A stretch of DNA of 64,000 nt. It comes from Sulfidibacter corallicola (GTDB lineage Bacteria; Acidobacteriota; Holophagae; Acanthopleuribacterales; Acanthopleuribacteraceae). Numbering within the stretch: position 1 is the stretch's first letter; each line of letters begins with the position of its first letter. The position numbers were made by a program, and so were the translations under genes. Location of the stretch: NCBI RefSeq assembly GCF_017498545.1, contig NZ_CP071793.1:9542256-9606255 (forward strand), in the 5' to 3' direction. Below the pieces are notes generated by a model. The model saw nothing but the letters and a program-made list of their open reading frames with translations, did no database searches and was not told where the DNA came from. Below, in pieces: positions 1-9,578 of this stretch.

Positions 1-1
1 G

Positions 2-79
2 CGGGAGTTGCCGCATCCACGCCGCGACCGGATCGAGCCGGTCGGCCCGCGCGCCTACCGGATCTACACCAAGCTTTGA
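2..79 (+). CDS. C-terminal end of an upstream gene (partial)
   Basis: An open frame enters from the left edge and ends at TGA 77-79. The last residues read EPVGPRAYRIYTKL, a plausible basic protein tail with GC-rich codon use like the neighbours. Only 25 residues are visible, so no family can be named. It converges on the PD40 gene. Confidence 0.4.
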   Translation, partial: RELPHPRRDRIEPVGPRAYRIYTKL

Positions 80-124
80 GTTGCCCGAGAGCGGAGGTAC
101 ACGCACGAGCTCCTCGCAAAGGAT

Positions 125-1111
125 TCACTGGATGCCGTGCTCGCGCTTCAAGGATTCGATGAACCGAGTATCCATGTAGTACACATTCAGTTGACCGTTG
201 TCCACGCTGCCGAACTTTCGCGCCACGTCCCGCAAGTTCTTCACGGGGGTATCGTAATAAGACGTTTGGAAACGGTTACTTGCAAAGATGAAGAGCTTGC
301 CGTCCGGGGTGACCAGCGGGCATATTTCCTTGGCCTCCGAATTGATTGGCGCGCCAAGGTTGATGGGTTTCTGCCAAACGTTCCCCTTCTTGAAACTGAT
401 GTAGAGGTCCGCGCTACCCAAACCCCCCTCGCGATAGGAACGAAAGATGATGTAGCTCTCATCGGGTGCCACGAAGGGATCCGCATCCAACGCGGGGCTG
501 TTGATCAGGTCTCCCAGGTTTTCGATCGTGAAACCGTTGGGCCCCGGTTTCGCCGAAAACAGGTCGTCAGTCCTTCGTTTCTCATCCCAGGTGTTGAAAT
601 AGATGGTGCCGTTTTCGGCCAACGAACTGTAAAAATCAGAATGCTTCGTGAAGGGGAGATGCTTGGGTTCGCTCCATCCGCCGGCCTGTTTCTCCATCAC
701 CCAAATGCCGCTCTTTCCACCTTTGTCGGCGGCATGGACGGGCCGGCGAGAACTGAAGTACAACCGTTTTCCGTCAGGTGCGAACAGGGGGTCGAAGTCC
801 GGGTGCTTCCCCGAAAAAGGCGCGATCTCCGGCTGGCTCCAACGGCCGTCGGCCAACATGCGTGTCACGGTGATGGCGTCATAACTCGGCAAGCTGACGG
901 TGTAATAGAACGCCTTGCCGTCGGGCGAGAAGGTGCCGTTGTACTCGCCCAAAGAGGTGGAAATCCGATCGGGAAACAGCAGCTTGGGCTGACTCGCCCC
1001 CACAAGGCCCATGAAGGGACCGATCGGTTCTGTCGGCTCGCCCGTTTGAAAAGCCCGGCAAGGGAGCATCCACACGACACAGGTCATCATTAGAACGACG
1101 GTGACTCTCAT
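125..1111 (-). CDS. Secreted PD40 (WD40-like) beta-propeller protein
   Basis: A 328-residue protein. The ATG at 1111 is preceded by AAAGGAAG about 6 nt upstream, so I prefer it to a longer frame that opens at 1405. The N-terminus (MRVTVVLMMT, then CVVWMLPCRAF) looks like a Sec signal peptide. The body contains repeated blades of the PD40 type: GTFSPDGKAFYY, PLFAPDGKRLYFSS, PFVAPDESYIIFRS and PLVTPDGKLFIFAS, separated by ADLY/GIWVME segments. These are the blades found in TolB-like and OmpA-associated propellers. Such proteins usually act in the periplasm or at the cell surface as binding modules; no catalytic residues are visible and the ligand is unknown. It is a single gene, running the same way as the RHS gene further right but 440 bases from it. 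Confidence 0.8.
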   Translation of the reverse strand: MRVTVVLMMTCVVWMLPCRAFQTGEPTEPIGPFMGLVGASQPKLLFPDRISTSLGEYNGTFSPDGKAFYYTVSLPSYDAITVTRMLADGRWSQPEIAPFSGKHPDFDPLFAPDGKRLYFSSRRPVHAADKGGKSGIWVMEKQAGGWSEPKHLPFTKHSDFYSSLAENGTIYFNTWDEKRRTDDLFSAKPGPNGFTIENLGDLINSPALDADPFVAPDESYIIFRSYREGGLGSADLYISFKKGNVWQKPINLGAPINSEAKEICPLVTPDGKLFIFASNRFQTSYYDTPVKNLRDVARKFGSVDNGQLNVYYMDTRFIESLKREHGIQ

Positions 1112-1554
1112 GTAACTTCCTTTAAGATACCGATTAAGATGATTCCGTAAACATTGGCGTTTCGATTCGAGTGTACGGGGAAAACCGGAAGAAGGTGCTG
1201 AGCATCGACCCGCAGAACACCAAAAGTCCTCAATCCGGTGTAGCACGCCACATCGGGTTGGTAAAGAACCAACCAGGGCGCTCAAATGGCGGAGGCAAAC
1301 AATGGCCTCAGGGTTCGAAGTTGAGGGCCACAAGTATTGGTGTGCCGAACCGTTCCAGTATCGCCGGAAACACAGTAGGTTGAGTAGAGCCAGATGCGCA
1401 CCCAAAAGGAGGCTGATTCAGCCATAAAAGTTGTACGTGTCTGACAGGTACGGAAAAGCGCGAGCCAGGCTCTACAAATTCGTGAAGGCGCCTGGCTGTT
1501 CGCAGTTATTGTCAGCCCTTTTAATGTGCATCGGATTGGTTTTGAACTGTATGA
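1112..1554. other. Intergenic stretch without a recognisable gene
   Basis: No frame here has a convincing start or ribosome binding site. A weak inverted repeat (AGCCAGGC near 1464, GCCTGGCT near 1490) might end transcription of the minus-strand RHS/immunity pair, but it lacks a T-tract. Confidence 0.4.
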
Positions 1555-1806
1555 TCAGTCCTCTTCGAAAACGGCGAGAGCTCTTTTACATTCTGGAAAG
1601 TTTTCTGCTAGATCTCTTAGTGCCTGGTGAAAACGTTCTGTTTTATCTTCAGGGTCAGCGATCAAAAGGGGTAGATACTCCGTCCAATCAAGGAGTTTAT
1701 ACAAGTACTCCTTTTCTTTGTCACCTTGTCCTACGAGCCACCTCAGGGTTACAAGGATCTTATGGAGGGCGATCAGTGCTTTTTGGTGCTTTTCGCCTGA
1801 AATCAT
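1555..1806 (-). CDS. Candidate immunity protein of the RHS toxin
   Basis: An 83-residue, mostly helical, charged protein (MISGEKHQKALIALHK at the start). It begins 2 nt after the stop of the RHS gene and has a strong GGAGGT ribosome site lying inside the RHS 3' end. In polymorphic toxin loci the small gene directly 3' of the toxin tip normally encodes the cognate immunity protein; that is the basis of the call. I recognise no family. It has no signal peptide, so it would act in the cytoplasm, which fits a toxin acting on nucleic acid. Confidence 0.55.
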   Translation of the reverse strand: MISGEKHQKALIALHKILVTLRWLVGQGDKEKEYLYKLLDWTEYLPLLIADPEDKTERFHQALRDLAENFPECKRALAVFEED

Positions 1807-1808
1807 TA

Positions 1809-4800
1809 TTACCTACCTCCGATGGTGAACTGAATTTCTGATATTTTTGGACCATTTCCGCCAGGAGTGACCTCGATTGGTGTTTTTATTTCACCTTTTC
1901 TTGTCGCATCCATTACCGATTTGAATCGATCTCTCATTTCTTGAGTGCTCATATCGATGGAATCTTTATGGGGAGATCTCAGGTTGTTAATCGATATATC
2001 TTTATTCGCGACTACTACATTATCTTTAAGGATATTTGCATTAATGGTCTCGTGGCCGTTGAGTTGAGCCGCTTTGGACCGGCGGACCCCATCCCCTATT
2101 TCGTAGAGTTCACCGCCCAATTTTGCCACATCATCACTTTTGGTCGCCAGCGTTGTCACGCCATCCACGACCTCATCGCTCTTCGTTGCCAAGGTGGATG
2201 CCAATGCAACCGCATCATCGCCATATCTCATGGCCTTGATGGTCGCACCTGCGCCACCAGGAACAACTGGAACGGCCGCAGCCAGGATGTCCACCGCAAC
2301 GCCACCTGCATCAAACGCAGCGGAACCCCAGTTGCCCTCCCGGACGTTATCGACAAAGGAGGCGACACCCATCCCGATATTGGCGATGTCCCAGAGCGTC
2401 TCGACGACCTTTCCGTCTGGGTCGATAGCGTTTGCCGGGTTTTGATACGTGTAGCTGTAAAGGTTATAGGTGTTTGGCAGGTACGGATTGAAATCCCGGC
2501 CCGAATCGGGTTGGGTGAAACAACCAGCCACCGGGTCGTAATACCGTGCTTTCATGTATATCAAACCGCTCGGGTCTTCGTCGTGCCCGGTGAAACCGTG
2601 GGCTCCCTTGTGGCGGGCCTCCTCGATGAGCGGCTGGCCGTAGGGCTCGTAGGCAGCGGTCGTGAACTCGTCGGTTTCCCCGTCCCAGGTCACGACTGGG
2701 TTTCCCATACGATCGCGGAAAAAGTGGATCTTCTCCTTGGCCTCAAGCTGTCCATCATCGAAACGTTCTTTTTCGACGTAAATGGCTTTGCCCTGCAACG
2801 TGATGTACTGACGACGCTCCTTCAGGTCTCCGACCGAATCCGTCGCAAAGTCCTCTTCGGTGATGATGCGGCCCGCATGGCGGATGGAATAGGTCACGGT
2901 TCCCGCATCTTCGCGAATGGCCGCGACACGCTCCCCGAACGCGTCGTATAGGAAGAGCTGAGCCCCGGATCCCAAGCGTTCTCTGTCTTCGATACGACGG
3001 TTCGCCAGGATCTGCGAGACCTGGCCGCCGCGGTTGTAGCGAACTTGGTGGATCGGAGTGTTGGCCAATCGGCCTTGCGGTTCGTAGTCGTATCCACCGT
3101 CCCGGTGGAATCGGTTTCCTTGGCTGTACAGGGCCGAATGCCCGGTCACCGCAAGCGTCGCGGTTCCGGTGTGAAAACTCATCGACGAGCGGCTGGTCAG
3201 ATTGCCCACCGTATCGTATTGGTAGGAAATGGCTTCATTCCCAACGGCAAACGATTGCAACTGCCCCCGATCGGTGTACTCGTGGCGCATTCCTGTCGCC
3301 GAGGGAAAAAGCCGGTCGTTTCGCGTGTAGGACGCGATGTAGCCCCACTCGTTGTACTTGGTGAATTGCCGCTGATACAGATAGCCCATGCTGCCGCGAA
3401 GCTGGCAGGAAGCCGATCGGCCCATGCTGTCCGGCCACCAATAATTGAACAGGGACAGGCTCGAATCCCGTGCTTCTTCCGCCGCCGCCTCGATCGGCTC
3501 CCTATCGATCAGCTCGTCTCCGGGTAACGGCGGCCTTCTGCGTTCTTCGTCGGTAACCGGCTCGGCCATTCGGGCAAGCGCTGGTGCACAGTTGCCTGAC
3601 TGACATTCACCTTGGTCCCAGAGCGCCGCCAACAACTGACCATTGTACGGGTTGTACTGCGCGTGATCGATGAGGTGCTCGAAGGCCGGTCCCTCGGGAT
3701 GATTGGGCCCAAATCCGTAGAAAACGCCCCGTGGTGCACTGAAATAGTCGTAGGTGTAGGATTCGAAGGCGCCGTTGGGATGCTGGAACCAGCGCTCGCG
3801 ACCAATTTCGTCGTATTCGATGTCGAGTTCGTAGGTTCGTGAGCCAGGAAGCGCTTCAAACGGCGCATCGAAATTGCCCAGGTTGGCGCCGTCCAGTTGG
3901 GGCAGCGTGATCCTCATGCCTTTCAGTCGGTTGGCATCGTCAAACGATTTGTAGGTGTAGGTCACCGGAAGCCCGTTGTCGGCATACTGGACCGCCTCGG
4001 TCAAGCGGTTGCGGGCGTCGTAGGTGAAGGCCGAGAGCAATGATTCACTCGTCTCGCTTTGACGGCGGCCGTATCGCTGGACCACCCGACCCAGGCCGTC
4101 GTAGACGTACCTGGTGGCTTCGGTAGGATTGGTGACGTTGCCCTGGTATCGTTTCTCCAGGAGACCTCGGCTGTTGTATTCGTACCGAACCGATTCGCTG
4201 ATTTCGGGATGGGTCTCTTCGCGTACCTGGCCGAGCCAGGTTGTCACGGTGGTGCGGGCCAGCGAAGCTTCGCCATAGGGAAGCGTGGTGGTTTCCAGCC
4301 CTCGTGGATGGGTGGCGTATCGGAAGAACGTTTTGTTGCCGTTGGTGCCAGCCATCGTCGTCCGGCCCAAAAAGTCGGTTTCCTGGATTCGCTCCAGCGA
4401 ATCGTCACTATCGTAGGCCGTCACATTTTGGGAGAAAACCGACCCACCATCGCTGGTTCGGCGATAGTCAAAGGTGGTGTCCTGCAGGATGCGGTTCGCT
4501 TCCGTCCACGTGAAATGAATGCGAGTGGGCCGACCGAAGGCGTCGTACGCGTAGGACCAGTGGCCCCCGAGCCCGCTCGTCTTGCGCGACATCAGCCCCA
4601 ACGGGGTGTAGGTGGTGTCGCGATACCAGGTTTTCTGGTCGAGCGTAGGAATGCCCACCCGCGTTTCCCGACCCCATTCGTCGAATTGCCGGAAAACCAC
4701 CGGGATGGTGTAGCCCGCTTTGGTTCGGGTCACGATGGGAAAGGCCATCTCCGAGGGATTATTCCCTGGAGCGTCGAGGCGGTAGTAGCTGGTCATGTAG

Positions 4801-7100
4801 GGCGCAGCAGCTCCGGGCCGCGAGTACTCGGTGATCAGATCGGCGGTGTCCGGTTGCTGAACCAGCACGATGCGACCATCGCCATCGTACCGATAGGTAG
4901 TGGTGACCCCGTCGACCGTTTCGGTGGCTACCAAGCCGTCGGCATGGACCGTTCGAGTGGTGTCGACGCCCTCGGGGTGGTCGATCCGGGTCGGTACGCC
5001 GAAGGCGAAGTCGTGATAGCTCGTCGGGGATGTGGTGTCTCCGCGGGTTTCCTGCAGGAGCAGGCCGCGGTTGACACCGTTCTGGTAGTAGGCGAAGGTG
5101 TCGCGCTCGGATTCGGACGCATCGCGCCAGCGCCGAACCTCGGTGACGAAGGGGAAGATGGCGTTTTCGTACGCGTAGGTGGTACGGCCCACGGTTTCCA
5201 CGACCGCGCCTCGTTGGAGGGTTTCCCGCTCATCGGTGACGAGGTTGATGGCATAGTGATCTTCAATGACGTTGGTGTGTTCGTCGAATTCCCGGACCAC
5301 CCGATGTGTGTACTCAAAGTCCTTCCGCAGGATGTGGGACCCGTGGCGTGCCTTACGAACGACCGCCGTCGGTTGCAGGAAGTGCAGGTCAAAGTTCTGA
5401 CCATTCAGGCCGTTCTCGTCAAACCAACTGTATTCGTAGGTGGTGTCCAACCAAACCCCGTCCTCGAGCTGGCTGTGTTGTCGCAGCGAATGAACTTGAA
5501 CGGGATCACCTCCCGCGTGGCCGCCAATGTTGAGCGGCGGGGTATAGGTCCACGCTTCGCGGTAGCTTGAATTCCCAAATGTGACGGTGCGCTCGCGCGG
5601 ACGCCCCGCGACGTGGGCTTGGTCCCAGGTTTGGAAGTAGGTTTCGAAGATGGGTGTGTTGACGTAGCTGGTGATGCGCTGATACTGGTCGTCGCCGTTG
5701 TGTTCCGTGACCGTGACGTCGATTCGGCCCTCGTTCTGGGGATTCGTCCGTTCCTCGGAAGCGGTCCATTGGTGGTAGTCAAAGGTGTAGCGACCCCCGC
5801 GGAAGGACATTTGGCTCAACCGCACGAAGGGGCGTGAACGAAGGATGTACTCTTCGCAACCATCGTCTCGAGCCGCTCGGCAGTCACTCGTGTCGACTTC
5901 CAGATGATGGAATGATTGGGTGGCGTATTGGTACCGAACGGTGCCGCCACTGGGCAGTTTCATGGCGGTCACGAAGGGAAAGGGCTCGCCGATGTTTTCC
6001 GTCGTGAACTCGGTTTCGTAGCCTTCCGGGGTCATGACCTTGTGCAAGACCCAGAACGATTGATTGCCGACTTGAATGGACTGGTATCTGAAGGATCTGA
6101 GAAGTTTCGATCCCTGCGAAGATTCCAGAGTCACGCGGTCCAGTTTCCCGGCGGCATAGTGGAACTGCAGCGAGCGACCAAACGAATCGATGACTCGATC
6201 GATGAGCCCCGAATCAGGCAGGGTCCCATCGGGATCGTTTCCACCCACATAAAAAATATTGATGGTGCGTTGGTTGGGTAACCGAATCTCGACCGGGAGG
6301 AACTTCACGGCCGTGGTGTTGTTCCACTGGGTCACCCGGTGGATTGCTTGATACTCTGTCCGCTGGCCGTTCGGATCCAACAGGAAATAGCTGTTTTGGG
6401 AAAAGCCTTCCAGAGAGGTGCCGTCGAAGGTGCGTTCCCGGGTGATGCGGCGGAGCTGGCTGTCGATGAAGTGGATGTCGGCGTGGACCGGTGTACAGCC
6501 GTCGGGGAGGCAGGCATCGCCGGCACCGCCGTCTTCGGGGCTGGCCTGAAAGACGCCATCCCGGCCGAACGGCGTGACATTGCCCGCGGTATCGACAAAG
6601 CGAACGCGTTCCCAGTCGGCGGAGGAAGGTGCAGTTCCATTGTCGAAAATTGCATTGCGGGCCAGGATGTAGCCGAAGTTGAAGCTCCAACCGTAGCCCA
6701 ACCCCTGGCCAGAGGGTGCCTCGTTCATCGGGCAGAGTCGAAATCCGCTCTCGTCGTCGCAGTATTTTTCCTGCGGCGATTTGTAGAGCGGCTGAAGGAA
6801 CATGCCGGGCACCCCGATCGGGTCGAGGGCGATGTTGAGCTTGCCGGTGAACTCGTTGACGGTGGTGAAGGGTGCCGAGGTGTGGACGCCCAAGCGGTCG
6901 GAATCGGAAGAAAGCGCGGCGACGCCGTTTTGGGGTTCGGTAAGGGCCGGGTTGCGGCGGCCGCTGTCGTCAAGGTTCTCAGAATCGGAGGCTGAAATGG
7001 GGGGATTCAGAATGAAAAACAGGCAGGCAGTGATGCCAACAAACACCAGGCGACGAGAAAGGCCAACCTGGAGCCGCCTTTGAATGCGATAGGAAGACAT
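1809..7100 (-). CDS. Secreted RHS/YD-repeat polymorphic toxin
   Basis: A 1763-residue RHS protein. ATG at 7100 has GGAG 9 nt upstream; a TTG at 7115 is the alternative. A signal peptide (basic start, then VFVGITACLFFIL) indicates Sec export, unlike T6SS RHS proteins with PAAR domains. Dozens of YD repeats follow (YEYNSRGLLEKRY, FTYDARNRLTEAV, YEPQGRLANTP), building the cocoon-like shell. The RHS core signature (GLIYMKARYYDP, then NLYSYTYQNPANAIDPDG) lies near residues 1500-1555. The tip has a hydrophobic pre-toxin helix region and a last segment with GELYEIGDGVRRSKAAQ, resembling the D-G-x-R-R-x-x-A-A box of ParB/sulfiredoxin-like folds. A ParB-like nuclease tip is therefore my inference. The candidate immunity gene follows after 2 nt. 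Confidence 0.9.
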   Translation of the reverse strand: MSSYRIQRRLQVGLSRRLVFVGITACLFFILNPPISASDSENLDDSGRRNPALTEPQNGVAALSSDSDRLGVHTSAPFTTVNEFTGKLNIALDPIGVPGMFLQPLYKSPQEKYCDDESGFRLCPMNEAPSGQGLGYGWSFNFGYILARNAIFDNGTAPSSADWERVRFVDTAGNVTPFGRDGVFQASPEDGGAGDACLPDGCTPVHADIHFIDSQLRRITRERTFDGTSLEGFSQNSYFLLDPNGQRTEYQAIHRVTQWNNTTAVKFLPVEIRLPNQRTINIFYVGGNDPDGTLPDSGLIDRVIDSFGRSLQFHYAAGKLDRVTLESSQGSKLLRSFRYQSIQVGNQSFWVLHKVMTPEGYETEFTTENIGEPFPFVTAMKLPSGGTVRYQYATQSFHHLEVDTSDCRAARDDGCEEYILRSRPFVRLSQMSFRGGRYTFDYHQWTASEERTNPQNEGRIDVTVTEHNGDDQYQRITSYVNTPIFETYFQTWDQAHVAGRPRERTVTFGNSSYREAWTYTPPLNIGGHAGGDPVQVHSLRQHSQLEDGVWLDTTYEYSWFDENGLNGQNFDLHFLQPTAVVRKARHGSHILRKDFEYTHRVVREFDEHTNVIEDHYAINLVTDERETLQRGAVVETVGRTTYAYENAIFPFVTEVRRWRDASESERDTFAYYQNGVNRGLLLQETRGDTTSPTSYHDFAFGVPTRIDHPEGVDTTRTVHADGLVATETVDGVTTTYRYDGDGRIVLVQQPDTADLITEYSRPGAAAPYMTSYYRLDAPGNNPSEMAFPIVTRTKAGYTIPVVFRQFDEWGRETRVGIPTLDQKTWYRDTTYTPLGLMSRKTSGLGGHWSYAYDAFGRPTRIHFTWTEANRILQDTTFDYRRTSDGGSVFSQNVTAYDSDDSLERIQETDFLGRTTMAGTNGNKTFFRYATHPRGLETTTLPYGEASLARTTVTTWLGQVREETHPEISESVRYEYNSRGLLEKRYQGNVTNPTEATRYVYDGLGRVVQRYGRRQSETSESLLSAFTYDARNRLTEAVQYADNGLPVTYTYKSFDDANRLKGMRITLPQLDGANLGNFDAPFEALPGSRTYELDIEYDEIGRERWFQHPNGAFESYTYDYFSAPRGVFYGFGPNHPEGPAFEHLIDHAQYNPYNGQLLAALWDQGECQSGNCAPALARMAEPVTDEERRRPPLPGDELIDREPIEAAAEEARDSSLSLFNYWWPDSMGRSASCQLRGSMGYLYQRQFTKYNEWGYIASYTRNDRLFPSATGMRHEYTDRGQLQSFAVGNEAISYQYDTVGNLTSRSSMSFHTGTATLAVTGHSALYSQGNRFHRDGGYDYEPQGRLANTPIHQVRYNRGGQVSQILANRRIEDRERLGSGAQLFLYDAFGERVAAIREDAGTVTYSIRHAGRIITEEDFATDSVGDLKERRQYITLQGKAIYVEKERFDDGQLEAKEKIHFFRDRMGNPVVTWDGETDEFTTAAYEPYGQPLIEEARHKGAHGFTGHDEDPSGLIYMKARYYDPVAGCFTQPDSGRDFNPYLPNTYNLYSYTYQNPANAIDPDGKVVETLWDIANIGMGVASFVDNVREGNWGSAAFDAGGVAVDILAAAVPVVPGGAGATIKAMRYGDDAVALASTLATKSDEVVDGVTTLATKSDDVAKLGGELYEIGDGVRRSKAAQLNGHETINANILKDNVVVANKDISINNLRSPHKDSIDMSTQEMRDRFKSVMDATRKGEIKTPIEVTPGGNGPKISEIQFTIGGR

Positions 7101-7774
7101 GATGTCAAACTCCAAAGAATAGAAAAAAAATCGCTAACTGGAGTTAAGAGCCGTATTTCGAAAGCGTTGACGTGAAGGGCAGGATGTCGGTACACCTGGG
7201 CGCACTCCGGTCAATCCGTCCAGGATGGGTCAACGGTTGGTTCAACGGGCCATCGCGTAAAGTTGGGTGACGAGGGCCTAAATGCCAGGTGGGCGCATGA
7301 AGTTTAGGGCGGAATCATTGTCGTCGAACGAGCAGGTCTCCATGTCGAAAGGCGGCATTCGGCGAGGGTTCCTATCGCTTGTTTACAAACGATTTACAGT
7401 GGGCCGGCTTGCCAAAAACGCCATGACGCCTGAACCATCCTAACAAGTCAACAAGACAAACCTTGTCTTTGAACCTAAAAAAGAGCGATTGACATTCCGC
7501 TCAGAACTTTTCGGTGCGAACCAAGGACCCCCGCAAGCAAGGCGGTGGGCCTAATCCTTGGTGAGTTAACGCCACTGGCCCCAACGAAGCGGATACATCC
7601 GGGACCCCTCGACGTAGCTCAGAAGAAGCGTTGTGCCGCTGATGGCTTCGGTCGCCACCTTCGTTGCCGTGCCGCACCAAGCACGGGGGCTTACCACCTC
7701 AGATGAACCACCCGGCCATCGTCCCTCCCACGGCCGGCTCTGGAGCGCGACTCAGGGGTCGCCTACAAGCCCAC
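7101..7774. other. Intergenic stretch upstream of the RHS gene
   Basis: About 670 bases with no credible gene. A short perfect hairpin (AAGACAA, loop ACC, TTGTCTT) sits at 7453-7469. The RHS promoter should lie in the first 200 bases, but I cannot point to convincing -35/-10 boxes. Confidence 0.4.
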
Positions 7775-8257
7775 TCAGGTCCCGAACCAAAACCAGCCGT
7801 GGCTGCCGGCGACCGCCCCCGCCACCGTAAGCAGGCTGATACTCAACAAGAACACGTGCATCCGGCTGATGATGGCCATGGTTCCCTCGGGGTCTCGCTT
7901 GGCCCGCTCCTCGAACCAGCGATGCAGGATCAGGGGCTCGAGCACGAACAGCATGAGGGTGAAAACCAACCAGACCAGGATCATGGCGTGGAGCCACCAG
8001 TGTGCCGGAGACAGCAGACGGTTCCAGCCATCCATCACCCACAGCATGTAGAAACCGGAAAGGCCGGTGACCAGGGTCGTCACGCGGGCCTGCATGGCAA
8101 AGCGCGACTCGACCCGCTCGAAAAAGGCGACCTGCTCCTCGACCGAAGCAAAACGGCGCACCGCGGGAATGATGACCGTCGTCACCATGGCCACACCACC
8201 GATCCACAAAACAACCCCCAGAACGTGGAGGACACGAGCCAACGCGTATCCGTTCAT
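7775..8257 (-). CDS. Four-helix integral membrane protein, CopD/HemJ-like
   Basis: 160 residues with four hydrophobic helices, near residues 5-30, 55-75, 85-110 and 135-155. Helix 1 carries HVLGVVLWIGG, the His followed by W-x-G-G pattern of small four-helix membrane families such as HemJ-like and CopD/DUF2269-like proteins. In those families the His can coordinate haem or metal. Additional His residues in the HWWLHAM segment between helices 2 and 3 would suit such a role. The start ATG has GAGGGTGG upstream. It stands alone between long intergenic regions, so context gives no pathway. Membrane location is secure; the exact family is not. Confidence 0.7.
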   Translation of the reverse strand: MNGYALARVLHVLGVVLWIGGVAMVTTVIIPAVRRFASVEEQVAFFERVESRFAMQARVTTLVTGLSGFYMLWVMDGWNRLLSPAHWWLHAMILVWLVFTLMLFVLEPLILHRWFEERAKRDPEGTMAIISRMHVFLLSISLLTVAGAVAGSHGWFWFGT

Positions 8258-9578
8258 CGCGCCACCCTCGAACCGGTGTCCGGCATCCGGTGCCCTCTCT
8301 CGCCGGATGGAACAGGCTCGTCCACAAACTCGATCACAATCGAACCCGGGTGGTTTTCCCGAAAATCGCGACCCACCATGTAACCGTCTCCCGTTTCATG
8401 ATGATAAGGGCACTTCCAGAGCCCTTTGCCCACTTCGGCACTACCATATCACGAATCCCACCGATGATTCGGTCCGTCAGGCGCGGACGTACACCTCGGT
8501 TTCAAATGAGTCGCGGACAAGCGGGGCGAGAGCCCAGCTCGATTTCGGGAAAAAAACAACGCGAAGCGATTCGATTCGGAGAGCCCGCATTCGCGCAAGA
8601 GACGTAAAGCCTGTAGGTTGGCCCGCCGGGCCGACGCCTCGAAGCGACTCAAGCAACAGCAATCAATTGCGCCAAAAAGCGAAGCCGATTATTTCCCCCA
8701 CGACCCCAATCAAAAGCCGTGAGGTCCAAAGTTCCCGGATCATGAGAGGGGCGTCAGGCCTGTAGGTGGAGCTGCTATTCAAGAGGGTGTGGTTTTGTAA
8801 CATATTTGATTTGATATACTTGTGTCGATTGAATGAAGTCTGGGAATTCCATTTTGCGACATATATGCGACATCGAGAGTGAAAGTTGAAAACCAGCCAG
8901 GTTTTACAGGAAATCGACTAGTTTTACCTTTTGTTTACATAAAGAAAGAGTGTTCAAGGGAACAAAGTCACCAACCTGATTCCCGTTCATCCCAGGGTGG
9001 CTTCACTCGCTGGGGATTTAAGGGCGTCATCCGTCCAGGTGCGACCTTCTTCTGTGCTGATCCAGGCAGGCCTGCCTTACCAAATTGAGAATCCTAGCCC
9101 AACCGAGGCGACAACTATCCTGACACATAGGGCAGCCGACATGCGACAACTTTGTTGACAAGCAACGCGGCCACCCGAGGGAGGAACCCAGTGCGTTAAC
9201 AGCGTACGCTGGGATCTGCGCGGGGGGGGTGCTCCGAGATGGGCATTCCTACCGCGACCGTTCATTCATCAAAGGGACATTCCAGGCGCAGACCTGGTTC
9301 GATTGGCTAAATGCGGGAAATGAGGCTTCAGTTTAACATTGATATCGTGTAGATTGAGGCTATTACAGCTTGTGGTCGTTTTTCAAAAATTGGCTATTTG
9401 GAGTTTCCTGATGCACGAAGCAAATCGAGATGTTTTTTTGAGAATATCATTTTGAGTCACACAATATTGTTGTATATAGGGTAGCTCTGAATTAACACTG
9501 TCGCTTCTATTACCAATTTTCTCATATCATTAAAGCATAAGTTCTTTTTATGTGTGTCGAAAATTTAAAAAAATATAA
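8258..9578. other. Long intergenic stretch, GC-rich to AT-rich transition
   Basis: About 1.3 kb without a gene I can support; short open frames lack ribosome sites and family character. Base composition falls visibly from about 9,300 onward, marking the left edge of the AT-rich CHAT island. A small direct repeat (GCGACAT, ATAT, GCGACAT) lies near 8856-8873. Confidence 0.4.

Noticed and set aside
4059..5570. 503-codon plus-strand frame opposite the first RHS gene
   Set aside because: Antisense to confirmed YD repeats; no domain character or ribosome site.
8879..9088. 69-codon frame in the long intergenic region
   Set aside because: No start context and no protein-like composition.
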